NCBI GenBank assembly: GCA_030263805.2
Contig: CP136011.1
Location: 248,001-312,000 of the forward strand
DNA from: Pseudomonas sp. FeN3W
Lineage (GTDB): Bacteria > Pseudomonadota > Gammaproteobacteria > Pseudomonadales > Pseudomonadaceae
Reading direction: 5' to 3'
DNA length: 64,000 nt
Part shown: piece by piece, positions 35,360 through 45,010 of the stretch
How the letters are laid out: each line of letters starts with the position of its first letter
Numbering within the stretch: the first letter of the stretch is position 1
Made by a program: the position numbers and the translations under genes
The notes under the pieces: generated by a model
Databases searched by the model: none
What the model saw: only the letters and a program-made list of their open reading frames with translations
Told to the model about the DNA's origin: nothing

Positions 35360-36242
35360 CAATTCCCAAGCGTTTTGCAAGGAAGCTATTAAACTTAAAA
35401 TAGTACGGGGCCGAGGCTATTTTTATTTCTGCGCAGGGAAGAAAAGATAACTTCTTTCTAATATGCTGACCAAGGGCGAGATAGTCCGTAAACGCCCCTG
35501 CAAATACTCCGGATTTGACATTATCAGAGCTTGTCCCTCCAATTATCAGTTTCCCTTGTCTGACACTGGCTAGAAGATAGCCCTTGATATCACTTGGGGG
35601 CCAGATTACCGGATTCGACGTTACCAGTATAGCATCGACCTGCCCTAGGAGGCGACGAAAATGCCTGCCAGCGCTATCACCATCAGGAATTTTAACAGCA
35701 ACAAGTTCTAAATTTAATTCCTTGGATGCGTTATTGAGCTCATCAACAACGTCCCTATTTGAATACAAAATACCAACAGTTTTAATTGCTGGGATATTTT
35801 CAGAAATAACTTTTAAATGATTTTTTATTGGCTGATCTGTATAAACATAACCAAAATCCTTGCCTAGCTTAGTTCTTAAGTTAGCGATTGCTTCCTGTGT
35901 GTCGATGACAACAACACGCGACACGCCGCAATTCAAGACAGATTCATCAGCAATCTTCACGCCAAACATAAATACCTTTGAGTACTTGAAACACTCAAAG
36001 TCTTTAGTCATGCTTGATGAGGTTTTTATTACCGTAACATCGATACCAGAGAGGCCATTAATGAAATCCGTAACGCTATCATCCTTGACTTCATAAACTA
36101 TAAGAGCGGCTGGCAGAGAGTCTTGAAGCTTCGACAATGAAGCATGTGCGTAATGGAAGAAAACAAGAGCAAAAAACAACATTATTACTCGAAGGATTAG
36201 CGAGATTTCTTTGTCGACAAGGGTGCCGGCATTTGTAATCAT
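35325..36242 (-). CDS. Periplasmic substrate-binding protein (ABC_sub_bind type), partner of the hybrid kinase
   Basis: A 305-residue protein with a hydrophobic signal (MLFFALVFFHYAHA). The rest has the alternating alpha/beta build of the ABC_sub_bind family (PF04392), including TVGILYS, ILVTSNPVIWPPS and GKLIIGGTSSDNVKSGVFAG. No permease or ATPase gene is present. Overlap with the kinase gene suggests that it delivers its ligand to the sensor domain and not to a transporter. The start may be the ATG at 36242 or the internal ATG at 36182, which gives a more typical signal peptide. Confidence 0.75.
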   Translation of the reverse strand: MITNAGTLVDKEISLILRVIMLFFALVFFHYAHASLSKLQDSLPAALIVYEVKDDSVTDFINGLSGIDVTVIKTSSSMTKDFECFKYSKVFMFGVKIADESVLNCGVSRVVVIDTQEAIANLRTKLGKDFGYVYTDQPIKNHLKVISENIPAIKTVGILYSNRDVVDELNNASKELNLELVAVKIPDGDSAGRHFRRLLGQVDAILVTSNPVIWPPSDIKGYLLASVRQGKLIIGGTSSDNVKSGVFAGAFTDYLALGQHIRKKLSFLPCAEIKIASAPYYFKFNSFLAKRLGIDVRSESSEENY

Positions 36243-36629
36243 TTTTTTAGATTGAAGATTGAATAAATTCTAAAAGATTTATATGCAAAGCCGTATTGAA
36301 AATTCATAAAGGGTTCCATAGTGAATTTATTAACAAGAACCCACAAGAGGCTGTTTAGTGCACGAGAATAATAGCAATTATATACATTAAATAAAATTTA
36401 AGTCAATTTTGTTACGTTTCTACACGATAAATGGATGGCGTGACGTTTTACTGTCGCACTCATGTGCATTTGTCAATTTTATGTTACATCGAATGATGGC
36501 TTACTGCCCTGAAGGCGTTTCGCGTTTTGGCGCACCATGACTGAACAGTCTAAAAATAAACAACATTTCTCTTTTAAATAATGCTAAAGACCTGGCTCCT
36601 GCCTTATACTGTATAAAAGAGGGTTTAAC
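36243..36629. other. 387-base divergent intergenic region
   Basis: AT-rich sequence between the start of the substrate-binding gene and the gene at 36630. Apart from the minus-strand promoter described above and a TTATACTGTATAA palindrome just ahead of the plus-strand gene, which may hold its -10 box, I see no gene or repeat in it. Confidence 0.4.
36377..36406 (-). promoter_or_regulatory. Possible promoter of the substrate-binding protein and kinase operon
   Basis: On the minus strand TTGACT (36406-36401) is followed after 18 bases by TATAAT (36382-36377). It gives a leader of about 130 bases before 36242. Confidence 0.5.
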
Positions 36630-37133
36630 ATGACAAATTATACCGAGCTAGAACAGGGCATTATCTCCAATTCTGTTGTTAATGATGGCTCCGAAAGAGT
36701 CTCAACAAGGGCTATCCCTGAGGACTGGGATAAGCCAGTTACACCTCAAGAACGAGTGTCAGGTGCTGAATCAATATTGCAGCAAAAGATGAACCTGCCA
36801 AGATACGAGAAGCCGATGTCTGTTGCAGATCGTGTCCTAAGCACTAAGATGAACGTTCCTAACCTTGTCGAGGAAAAGCCTGTAAGCTACATTCCAGAAG
36901 ACTGGCTTGATGAACTGCCGAAGCCAATTAGTAAAGAACCATCTGCTGCTGATGTTCTACTCAAAACAAAAATTCAGATTCCAACCTATGTTAAGCCTGA
37001 ATCTGCCGTAGAGAGATTGCTGCGCACACCAGTTGATGCATCGCATTTGCAGGTTAAGCGAACCTTTTCGGATACCTTCAAGGACATTAAGGAGCAATCA
37101 AAGGATCTTGATAAGGACTATTCTCCAAAATAG
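36630..37133 (+). CDS. Linear-motif repeat protein, four 30-residue repeats
   Basis: A 167-residue, hydrophilic protein made of about four degenerate repeats with the core S-A-[ED]-x-[IVL]-L-x-x-K-M-[NQ]-[LVI]-P (for example SVADRVLSTKMNVP and SAADVLLKTKIQIP), and two IPEDW motifs. Each repeat pairs a short amphipathic helix with a Pro-containing strand, so it is probably a disordered scaffold with several docking sites. No family is recognised. It is read alone, and converges on the gene at 37168. Confidence 0.7.
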   Translation: MTNYTELEQGIISNSVVNDGSERVSTRAIPEDWDKPVTPQERVSGAESILQQKMNLPRYEKPMSVADRVLSTKMNVPNLVEEKPVSYIPEDWLDELPKPISKEPSAADVLLKTKIQIPTYVKPESAVERLLRTPVDASHLQVKRTFSDTFKDIKEQSKDLDKDYSPK

Positions 37134-37167
37134 CGTGGAGGGTATGTGGTCAATTAATTTCTATTGA

Positions 37168-38004
37168 TCACAAATCGAATGAGAATTCTGTTATTTTTTT
37201 CTTAAGTTCCGCATCACTGATGTAGCGCATTAAATCGTGGCTGTCGTGTAGCTCCAGCGCTATTCCAGATAGAATCGGGTCTGATGACGCCAATCTTGCA
37301 GCAGTTTCTACATCATGCAAGCCTAGCGCTATGCACGCTAATGCGCGGTCGTGCGTATTTGAAAATATATCATCAGCTGCCTGATAGATTAATTCTTTAT
37401 TACTTTCTTCTTTGCGCGTTTCTATGCCATGTATGATCTTGTCAATCAATTTTGGGCAATATTTCATTTCCTCATCATCTAATATACCAACAATAATATC
37501 AATAGACAGTTTTAAATCGTCAATTAAGGTGGGTATTTTTCCAGTACAGCTAGCGCAGAATAGAGCATTCTCTTTTGTTCGATGCGCTAAAGAAAGGTAA
37601 TCCCAGTAGTTTGAACTAACTGATAAAACAAATTTGGCAATTCTATCGCTCTGGAAATCGAATCCATCTTTAGGCACTCTCAGCAGATCTGCATTCAAGC
37701 TCACGGCTTTAAACATCATCTCTTCACTTATGTGTTGGTCTGGTATATGACTGATAAGCTGTACATCGTGAGAAAAGGCCAATCCGCTCACTGTAGCCGT
37801 TCTGAAATCTCTCGGGAATCTTCGAAAAATAGATGGCTTTACCAGCATTAAAGCTTCTGCGAAATCATCACTCCATAGCTCACGCTTAACGTAATCAATA
37901 GCGTCTGATTGCTCCTTGATAATACCAAGCATCTCAACCTGCTCATCATTCAAGTGATCAAGCCTGGGAAATTCTTTAAGGGCATTTAGAACAGATGAGT
38001 GCAT
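37168..38004 (-). CDS. DUF4116-like helical repeat protein with the C-terminal tag
   Basis: A 278-residue helical protein. Segments such as VQLISHIPDQHISEEMMFKAVSLNADLLRVP have the pattern of DUF4116 repeats (hydrophobic-x-x-[VI]-P then E/D and a helix with A-V-x-x-[ND]). It ends KKKITEFSFDL, matching the shared C-terminal pattern. Related repeat proteins are at 41992 and 43554. Such repeats probably form an extended solenoid; no function is established. Confidence 0.65.
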   Translation of the reverse strand: MHSSVLNALKEFPRLDHLNDEQVEMLGIIKEQSDAIDYVKRELWSDDFAEALMLVKPSIFRRFPRDFRTATVSGLAFSHDVQLISHIPDQHISEEMMFKAVSLNADLLRVPKDGFDFQSDRIAKFVLSVSSNYWDYLSLAHRTKENALFCASCTGKIPTLIDDLKLSIDIIVGILDDEEMKYCPKLIDKIIHGIETRKEESNKELIYQAADDIFSNTHDRALACIALGLHDVETAARLASSDPILSGIALELHDSHDLMRYISDAELKKKITEFSFDL

Positions 38005-38192
38005 TACGAAATTCTCTTTTAATTATCGCTTTATATCCAATCTATCATTGTCATTTGGAAAAGTCGATTGTTTACTCTGATGGTCGACGACCAACCTATG
38101 AGAATAGAAGGCTAGCTATCATTCTGCTTTGCAAATAAGGCTTACATTTTTTACATTGTGGGGTGTAACCTATTAAAAAAGAGGGCAGAAAA

Positions 38193-39335
38193 ATGTTAGT
38201 CATTTTCACAGAAACGTCATTGGACAGCATGTTGGTAAACCTTGACATTGCATTGCGGCATTTTGACGAGGTAAATGAGGATCTTGAGTACTGCCTTCGT
38301 CGTGAGCGAGCCAAGGAGATACTGACCTGTCGGGATCTTAACATCCCGTATGTTGTATTGCATGAGCACGAAAACAGCCTTAAGCCAGAACCAGAGAGTA
38401 CGGTTCTTGACACCAACATTGACTTTAGCAATCTCCCCTCAGAGCTAACGCTAGTACCCAGGTGGAGGCGAACTGTGCCCCTACCCTTGCCTCTGCGTGT
38501 CGGTCGTTTTCTTGTAAGCAAAGAACAGGATCAGGCAGTATCTCATTGGCCAAGTTCCATTGTCAGTCCTGACAAGTTTTTGAAAAGAATGGTCTATTTA
38601 GCCACGCAACATCAATTTAATGAGCTTATGAATAGCGGGAGCCTAGAAACACCTATTTTCATCAAGGGTGTTAGCAAGGGCTCTTATAATTTCAGTTTGC
38701 ACCACGTTTTTAAAGATGATGCTGCTCTCAATTCAATGCTTATGCCTTATGCAAAAGCGAAGCAGCTCGATAAAAACGTAAGCATGATCATCAATAACGC
38801 TAAAGACACTGACTTTGTTGCTTTTCAGCCTGGAACTCCATGGTATTGCCCATATCGAGAAATGGAGCTTATCTCGAAGCCAGGCCTATTTAATCCAGCA
38901 GATGGAGTGATTGTTTCAGAGGTTTTGGAAATTTCTTACGAAGACAACAAAAGGCAAGAATTTAGAGCCTTCATTGTTTCAGGTGTGGTGACGAGCTTGT
39001 CAGGCTACACGGACTATGAGTCAATGCCTGTGCCAAGTGAAATTGCAGAGCTCGCAAATGAGTTTGCGAAAGAAAACAGGGATTTGGCGCCAGCATTCGT
39101 AGCTGATTTTGGTATGACGGACAGAGGCCCAGTTCTTATAGAACTGAACGGGTTTGATTTCTCAGGCAGATATATTGACAACGACCCGGCAAGATTGTAC
39201 TCAGCTTTAAGGGATAGTCTTGAAGATCATTCCTATACTTTCATTGAACCGGCTCCCATTAAAGAAGTTAATGAGCCTGAGTTCATGAAGGCCATTAGGG
39301 CGAACTTTGATGATTCCTTTAGCTTGACGCCGTAA
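38193..39335 (+). CDS. ATP-grasp family protein (DUF4343/R2K-like)
   Basis: A 380-residue protein with ATP-grasp marks in the C-terminal half: EFRAFIVSGVVTSLSGY, APAFVADFGMTDRGPVLIELNGF and a closing segment, as in DUF4343/R2K-type ATP-grasp proteins that add amino groups or act on peptides and proteins. The N-terminal 130 residues would be the pre-grasp domain. The acidic residues of the metal site (Asp in VADFG, Glu and Asn in IELNG) are present. It has a strong ribosome site (gaggg) and is followed by a good terminator. The substrate is unknown; modification of a tagged neighbour is only speculation. Confidence 0.65.
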   Translation: MLVIFTETSLDSMLVNLDIALRHFDEVNEDLEYCLRRERAKEILTCRDLNIPYVVLHEHENSLKPEPESTVLDTNIDFSNLPSELTLVPRWRRTVPLPLPLRVGRFLVSKEQDQAVSHWPSSIVSPDKFLKRMVYLATQHQFNELMNSGSLETPIFIKGVSKGSYNFSLHHVFKDDAALNSMLMPYAKAKQLDKNVSMIINNAKDTDFVAFQPGTPWYCPYREMELISKPGLFNPADGVIVSEVLEISYEDNKRQEFRAFIVSGVVTSLSGYTDYESMPVPSEIAELANEFAKENRDLAPAFVADFGMTDRGPVLIELNGFDFSGRYIDNDPARLYSALRDSLEDHSYTFIEPAPIKEVNEPEFMKAIRANFDDSFSLTP

Positions 39336-39340
39336 CAAAA

Positions 39341-39364
39341 AAGCCCGAGGGTATCCTCGGGCTT
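39341..39364. terminator. Bidirectional intrinsic terminator
   Basis: A 10-bp stem AAGCCCGAGG/CCTCGGGCTT with loop GTAT lies between convergent genes (stop at 39335, next gene ends at 39381). A-rich sequence before and a T-rich run after it serve both directions. Confidence 0.95.
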
Positions 39365-39380
39365 ATTTTAGCAGTGTCTG

Positions 39381-40706
39381 TTACTTGGTAACATTCATGT
39401 CAAGCTGGAGGTCTTTTGCTGCCTTGACCGCCATGATTCCCATCATTTGAGCGATCTCGTCCTGGCGGCTGGTTGCGCCACCCTGGGATCCGCCCATCAC
39501 GATACCTGGAACTGGTGCCTTGGTGGCAGCTTCTGCCCAAACCTGGTTGATCTTGACCATGGCCTCAAGTTTCTGCTCCAGCGCCCCGTTTGCCTTGATT
39601 TCGGCTTCCTTTGCATATGCACTAGCGTCGGCAATGGTTTTGGTTGACTGGGCGTCAATTTTAGCCTTTTCAAAAATCAAGGAGGCTGTCTGACGCTCGA
39701 TCTCAGCGCGCTCTTTTTCACGTTCGGCGTTGATAACCGCCAGTTTTTTGGTGGTCTGTGCCTTGGTTGTCGCTTCGATCTGATCGCGCAGTGTCTCTTG
39801 ACGCTTCTGCTCAACCTCTTTCTCGCCACGTGCAGTAACCAGCAGCTTTTCCTCTTCTTCTTTCAGGCGAGCCTGGCGGGCGACAGCAAGCTCAGCAAGA
39901 GCAGTCTGCACCTTGACCATGCGGTCTTTATAAAGAGGGTTCGGCTCGATGTTGGTGATACGTGCCTCTACGACCTCGACACCCATCGCAATGAACTGCT
40001 GAGCCTTTCGGCGTGGCTCGTTTTTATCGTCCAACACTTTTTCGGTCACGAAAATGCTTCGACGGCTATCGTCATCTGTAGAGCCCGAGATATCAGCGCC
40101 AGACATCAGGCCACCGGCCTCATTGCGTCCACGGGCGGTTTTAGTGATTACCTCTTTGCGCTTGGTGATGTACTGACCCTGGCGAAGCTGATTTTCGAAC
40201 TCGCTACCGAATTCGCTCCGCGCACCCGAGAAATAGTCGTCTGCGCTCATCAGCGATGCGGTCGATTGTAGCGTCTCTTTTACAGCCGGAATCAGGGCCG
40301 TGGCCACGAAGTTCTCAGGACTGCGGTATTCACGAGCAATTTTAAGAAACTGCTCGCCCTGAGGTAGGCGAAAACGAGTGGAGGCCTCAACGCCACCATC
40401 GACGTTGCCAAGGAATACGATACGGTAGTTCTTTACAGCACCGGTCGTTTCATCACCTAGATTCTGGATATCCCCAGTGGTGAACTGAACCGTCTGAGCC
40501 TGCTTCCAGGCCGTCGCGCGACCAAACCAGGTGGTTGCATAGCCAACGTCTGTGACCACCTTTTCTTCGCCGAAAATGGTGCGGACATGCGTCTGGTATC
40601 CTGCCTCGTTGTAGACTGTGCAGAATTTGAAAAGCATGAAAAGCCCAAGGGCCGATGCGGCGGTAATCCCTGCAACAATTGGCAAGCGGCTAGATCTTTC
40701 GAACAT
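39381..40706 (-). CDS. SPFH/prohibitin (Band 7) family membrane protein
   Basis: A 441-residue protein with one N-terminal membrane helix (about 11-27), a Band 7/SPFH domain (about 30-270, with NYRIVFLGNVDGGVE, KVLDDKNEPRRKAQQF and EARITNIEPNP) and a long Ala/Glu/Lys-rich coiled coil (270-400), as in prohibitins and HflK/C. Such proteins form large ring assemblies in the inner membrane that organise lipids or control FtsH-type proteases. The GlySer-rich tail (VMGGSQGGATS) is flexible. A ribosome site aagga precedes the ATG. Plasmid or phage SPFH proteins are known, but their role is not. Confidence 0.85.
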   Translation of the reverse strand: MFERSSRLPIVAGITAASALGLFMLFKFCTVYNEAGYQTHVRTIFGEEKVVTDVGYATTWFGRATAWKQAQTVQFTTGDIQNLGDETTGAVKNYRIVFLGNVDGGVEASTRFRLPQGEQFLKIAREYRSPENFVATALIPAVKETLQSTASLMSADDYFSGARSEFGSEFENQLRQGQYITKRKEVITKTARGRNEAGGLMSGADISGSTDDDSRRSIFVTEKVLDDKNEPRRKAQQFIAMGVEVVEARITNIEPNPLYKDRMVKVQTALAELAVARQARLKEEEEKLLVTARGEKEVEQKRQETLRDQIEATTKAQTTKKLAVINAEREKERAEIERQTASLIFEKAKIDAQSTKTIADASAYAKEAEIKANGALEQKLEAMVKINQVWAEAATKAPVPGIVMGGSQGGATSRQDEIAQMMGIMAVKAAKDLQLDMNVTK

Positions 40707-40902
40707 GATACATCCTTATTGAGTTTGCTAAATCGCAAGTGAAATCTACCACAAAGCAGCACTATGTCAATAGGCGTGTATCGCATTCAGTGATTCACTG
40801 TCGGAACTGTCATTTTTCTCGTAAGGAAGCAAGGCCATAAATCGTTATGGTCTGGCCCCTTGCCTCGCTCATGCTTTATCATGGTGATAACAGGAGAAAA
40901 TC

Positions 40903-41958
40903 ATGATCTACAAAAAATTTGAAGATGAAGCTCTAGCCATCGCGATTGAGAATGACCTGGTTGAAACTATCATCAGCGGCTTGGACATGACGCCGTCAAA
41001 GCGAGAAGCTTACTTCGAGATAAAATTCAAAGAAATAAAAGAGGCATTGAAAATACCAGCTATAGGTGAAGAGGATTTTGTTTATACAAACATCAATCCA
41101 TATAAGCGGCTTTTCATCGAGCGAAATCGAGATGTGTTGCTAAAGGCGCAAAAAGAAAGTTTGCCTATTTGTGGTGATGGATATTTTGCTCTTTTGACAA
41201 GGCACCCGCGAAAATTAAAAACGTACGCTATAAATAACTCCTACTTGCCGACTACAGAACAATCAATCATAAATTTGGGCTGTGAATCCTTTATCTTCCA
41301 GATTGATACTCCAGCAAAGTCAGAGCTATATAGAAAATGCTATGGGGAAGGTTTTAATTATGAGAAGGATCATGTTGAAGCCCTGATAAATGTCTTTATG
41401 GATCCCAAGTTTGATTTCACAAACATAAAATCTTGGATCGACCGTGCGGTAGCCACCGAGCGAGTTGCTGACGCAAGTCTAAGAATTATTAATTACAACA
41501 AGGAATCTACTGAAAGAATCTCATTGAAAAATGATGATCCATTTTCAAACTTACACGGAAAACTTCTTTTAGCATTGCTTTGTGACCAAAAGGTTAAGTA
41601 TTCAGTATTTAGGGCGATAATTGACCTTCCGATTACCCAGACAACTGAAGACCGTCTGTCAAATTTAGCATTAAAAGTGCGAGCAGGCTGTGAAAGCTTA
41701 ATTGAGGCATTCCCTGAACAATCAAAATATTTGAGGGGTGACTTTCTTTCAATGTCACTCGATATGAATTTTGGCTTTGAAGGTAATGACTTGTTTAGAG
41801 ACAAATTAGCTAAACTTTATACGGCAGATGAATTAATCGGATGCGTAAGGAAAAGTCAGGTTCTAAGAATATCGAAATCTCTGGACATGCCTGAACTTCT
41901 TAAGGAAGCATCAAAGAACCAAAAGCGCGAGCACATCCTTAATCAGCTAAATATCTGA
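40903..41958 (+). CDS. Hypothetical protein with the shared C-terminal tag
   Basis: A 351-residue helical protein without signal peptide or membrane segment. It has a good ribosome site (aggag). The C-terminal 11 residues, KREHILNQLNI, match the shared pattern. It is followed after 33 bases by the DUF4116-like gene at 41992, so these are probably co-transcribed. Nothing in the body of the protein is recognised. Confidence 0.7.
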   Translation: MIYKKFEDEALAIAIENDLVETIISGLDMTPSKREAYFEIKFKEIKEALKIPAIGEEDFVYTNINPYKRLFIERNRDVLLKAQKESLPICGDGYFALLTRHPRKLKTYAINNSYLPTTEQSIINLGCESFIFQIDTPAKSELYRKCYGEGFNYEKDHVEALINVFMDPKFDFTNIKSWIDRAVATERVADASLRIINYNKESTERISLKNDDPFSNLHGKLLLALLCDQKVKYSVFRAIIDLPITQTTEDRLSNLALKVRAGCESLIEAFPEQSKYLRGDFLSMSLDMNFGFEGNDLFRDKLAKLYTADELIGCVRKSQVLRISKSLDMPELLKEASKNQKREHILNQLNI

Positions 41959-41991
41959 TAAAGAGAAATAAAATCAGAAATAGGCAAGCAA

Positions 41992-42990
41992 ATGAACTCA
42001 AATGAAAACTTTGTACACAACGTTGTTTCTGAACTAAATTCACTGGGTTATTCTCCAGGCGATCTTATAAAGAAATATCCTGTTGAGCTTAAAAAACTTA
42101 TGATCGCTCACGAAATGGGTGATTATTTGCTTGCTCTGCCTGACCTTAAGTCAGGTGATCATTACTTGATGCCTATCGCCATTGGCTGGCAGCTTCTAGC
42201 AGCTACTTGGCCTTTGCAGGCCAGTGTTGCTGGCATAGATCTCCCTCCTCTTGAAAGGTCTATCATGGCCCTTTATGCGGAAGACATGGAGATGCATGGA
42301 TCTGAATATCAGATTCCGCCTCATATGTTCAGTCCAACACTTAGTGAGTATCTAATTGAGATAGATCCTAGTGCAATTTTAAGATTCCCGATAGAGGCAA
42401 TTACAAGCGAATCCTGTTGTTTGTCAGTAAGCCTTTATGGTGAAATCATATTAAGCATTCCTGATGTTTATAAAACAAAAGAGATGTGGTATACGGCCTT
42501 GTCTAATTCTGGGCACTTGTATTTTGATATGAGCACTGAGTACCAAACGCGTGAAATGCTGCTTCATGCTTGCAAGTCTGCATCCATATACTTAATTGAG
42601 AAACTTGTTTCGCGTGAAATGGTTGATCAGGAAGTGGCTTATACTCTCGTATCGAATAGCCGGCTGGATTCTGAAGCGATCAACATGATTCCATTGCAAT
42701 TTAGAACCATTGAATTTTACAATATGGCAATAAATAAAAACCCTCTTTTTATTAAGGATGTGCCTTATGTCCTTCAGACTAAGGAGATGGTTATCAGCGC
42801 AATTAAATCAAACCCCATGTCGATTTCTGGTGTTCATTCTTCATGGATGGATTTAGAGATAATAACGCTTGCAGCTGAAAATTTACCCTATGCGTTTCAA
42901 TTTATCCCTGAAGATAAAAAGAAATCCATACCAAAGAAGCTGCTAAATAAATGGCAGAAACAATCAGAGGAGTATGATATCCCGTATTAA
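41992..42990 (+). CDS. DUF4116-like repeat protein
   Basis: A 332-residue protein. The second half has repeats of about 24 residues (for example INMIPLQFRTIEFYNMAIN, IKDVPYVLQTKEMVISAIK) with the DUF4116-like pattern of [IV]-P, a TxE turn and a helix with A-x-x-x-N. It lacks the exact C-terminal tag and ends EYDIPY. It lies downstream of the tagged gene at 40903 on the same strand. Confidence 0.65.
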   Translation: MNSNENFVHNVVSELNSLGYSPGDLIKKYPVELKKLMIAHEMGDYLLALPDLKSGDHYLMPIAIGWQLLAATWPLQASVAGIDLPPLERSIMALYAEDMEMHGSEYQIPPHMFSPTLSEYLIEIDPSAILRFPIEAITSESCCLSVSLYGEIILSIPDVYKTKEMWYTALSNSGHLYFDMSTEYQTREMLLHACKSASIYLIEKLVSREMVDQEVAYTLVSNSRLDSEAINMIPLQFRTIEFYNMAINKNPLFIKDVPYVLQTKEMVISAIKSNPMSISGVHSSWMDLEIITLAAENLPYAFQFIPEDKKKSIPKKLLNKWQKQSEEYDIPY

Positions 42991-43189
42991 ATGTAATAAT
43001 AGCGCCTGATCATTAATGATACATGTCATATACTGAAGAATATAGACCAACATCGGCGATTGTTTGGGCAATAAATGGTGGTGGCAGCTCGTGAACCACT
43101 ATCGTGATGTAAAGCTCACGTGTTCTATGAAGCAGTCTTAAATGACGCACATGAGCTTGTCGCTGGTGCGTCTTCTAGAAGGTTGATCG

Positions 43190-43492
43190 CTATAACTTAA
43201 TCCCCTGGTATCGTTGTACGGCACACTCGGCGTCATACCCAAGATATCGATCCCTTTGGTCTTGAAGAGACAGCTCACCCTCAATAATAATCCCATTATC
43301 CCTATAAATCTTAGGTTGATTAACAGATTGAATAATCATTTCATCTAACGCTTTAGACGGATTCTTTAGCGCGCCGCACTCACTGGACTGCAAAGGCTTG
43401 CAGACACCTTCGGCACATGATTCAGAATCAGAAGCGCCAACATAGCTGAGAGGCAAAAAGAGAAATAGAATAGGCAGAACGCGATATGACAT
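43190..43492 (-). CDS. Small exported Cys-containing protein
   Basis: A 100-residue protein with a clear signal peptide (MSYRVLPILFLFLPLSYVGA, cleavage near 20), leaving an 80-residue periplasmic or secreted chain with four Cys. An even number of Cys suggests two disulfides. It has an excellent ribosome site (aaaggag). No family is recognised. Confidence 0.7.
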   Translation of the reverse strand: MSYRVLPILFLFLPLSYVGASDSESCAEGVCKPLQSSECGALKNPSKALDEMIIQSVNQPKIYRDNGIIIEGELSLQDQRDRYLGYDAECAVQRYQGIKL

Positions 43493-43553
43493 AATCGACT
43501 CCTTTGTTTTGTCAATTATGGCTTATCATTACAAAAGTGGCAACCAGTATTTC

Positions 43554-44849
43554 TCATGACCTACAACCTGATCGCCTCACATCAGAGGTTTTTTGCTTGA
43601 AATAGCGATCAGATACTTTATTGCCGAAAAGGCTGATCATGAGTTTTTCAGTGTTTTCTTTGACGCACAATTTTCCCAGCTTCGGAAAAGTAAATGGCCT
43701 GACATGAATTAGGTTGAATATTATTTCAATATCACCCTTTGACTCAGCTGCATTTTTTATATGTTGCGCATCAGTTAAAGGCGCCTGTATTTCATTTATT
43801 CGCTGTTGAAACTGCTCAAGCCGTCTAATTCCATAGCGCTCTTTTGATTCCCTGTTCGAAAAATACAACGCTTGTATGAGATCTACTTTTCCAACAAGCG
43901 ATATATTGCTCATATGAACCACCCTCGTTGGATCGTCGATTAGTATGTCCATCAAAAATCCATTGTTTAGTATTCTTGGTGGAATATGTTTATACATCTC
44001 AGGCTTTAACGTAAGAACCGTTGCCGCTATATCTTCGGTAATAAGGTCAGAATTCGCCATCGAAATTACCTCTGGCTCCCTAGCAAGCGCAAGCCGTACC
44101 ATTTCTAACGTTTGTTCGTCTCGGTCAATCATACCTAATACTTCAGGGCTGCTCTCGATAGCCCTGCACCAAATCAAGTCGGTTCGATTTTCTTCCACAA
44201 CATGTTTTATGGATTTCCCATTTTGGGTCAGTGCAGCTTCTACGACGCTTGGCGTCTGCTTGGCTTCTGAAACGTAACGCAGGGATTGCCAATTTTGACT
44301 AACCGCTGCCAGTACTATGTCCTCATCTCTTAATCGATCAGGGACAAAAGCCAGAGTCAAGCCATTGACCTTAACCGCTTCAAGACAAACAGACTTTGTT
44401 AACTCGCTTCTTGGTATGTATTCAATAACTGTCGGGTCATCTTTAATTGCGAGAATGCACAGATCTTCATTTTGGTATTTTTCTGGCAAGTAGCGAAATG
44501 CCTTTCCATTAAAAAACACAGCTGCTTCTGCAATTTCTTTGTCTAATATATGGTCTGGAACATGAGCAATAAGCCTATGCTCTCTTCGCACCGCTTCAAT
44601 ACAAATTGTTCTATCCAGTATGTCCACTGGAATAGCTGATAGAATTTCTGGATGCACCCGAACTAATGCATGAAAGAAGTTCCTGGTCAAAAATTTTTGA
44701 GGTATCAAACCAAGCAGCAAAGGCTCTCGGTGTTCCGATAATACAGAAAAGCAGATGCCTTCCGTCAATTTGTCAGGCGGAACCTTTCTTATTAATGACC
44801 AGTCCTCCTGAAGGGCGGCACTGATTTTTTCAACCAATCGTTTATCCAT
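43554..44849 (-). CDS. DUF4116-type repeat protein, about ten repeats
   Basis: From the ATG at 44849 the protein has 431 residues; a GTG at 44873 would add eight. It is built of about ten tandem 24-residue DUF4116-like repeats, seen as AHVPDHILDKEIAEAAV, RYLPEKYQNEDLCILAI, EYIPRSELTKSVCLEAV and AFVPDRLRDEDIVLAAV. DUF4116 proteins are mostly known from protists, giant viruses and some intracellular or plasmid-bearing bacteria, with no set function. The tail lacks the shared C-terminal tag. Confidence 0.8.
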   Translation of the reverse strand: MDKRLVEKISAALQEDWSLIRKVPPDKLTEGICFSVLSEHREPLLLGLIPQKFLTRNFFHALVRVHPEILSAIPVDILDRTICIEAVRREHRLIAHVPDHILDKEIAEAAVFFNGKAFRYLPEKYQNEDLCILAIKDDPTVIEYIPRSELTKSVCLEAVKVNGLTLAFVPDRLRDEDIVLAAVSQNWQSLRYVSEAKQTPSVVEAALTQNGKSIKHVVEENRTDLIWCRAIESSPEVLGMIDRDEQTLEMVRLALAREPEVISMANSDLITEDIAATVLTLKPEMYKHIPPRILNNGFLMDILIDDPTRVVHMSNISLVGKVDLIQALYFSNRESKERYGIRRLEQFQQRINEIQAPLTDAQHIKNAAESKGDIEIIFNLIHVRPFTFPKLGKLCVKENTEKLMISLFGNKVSDRYFKQKTSDVRRSGCRS

Positions 44850-45010
44850 GTGCTTAGTTTGACCTACTGTCACGATAACATCAATAGTACAAATTGCTTA
44901 GCTAATATCCACGTCTATTGTAAAGTTGATTGCTAACCCATCACTCCTAAATAGCTTTTACTTTAACTCAAGAATGGTAATATGATGAAGGTTAATACTA
45001 AGGGGTTATT

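Noticed and set aside
37140..37180. An imperfect inverted repeat (gtggtcaat and attgatcac) between convergent genes, as a terminator
   Set aside because: The stem has a mismatch and no T-tract follows, so a terminator call is not supported.
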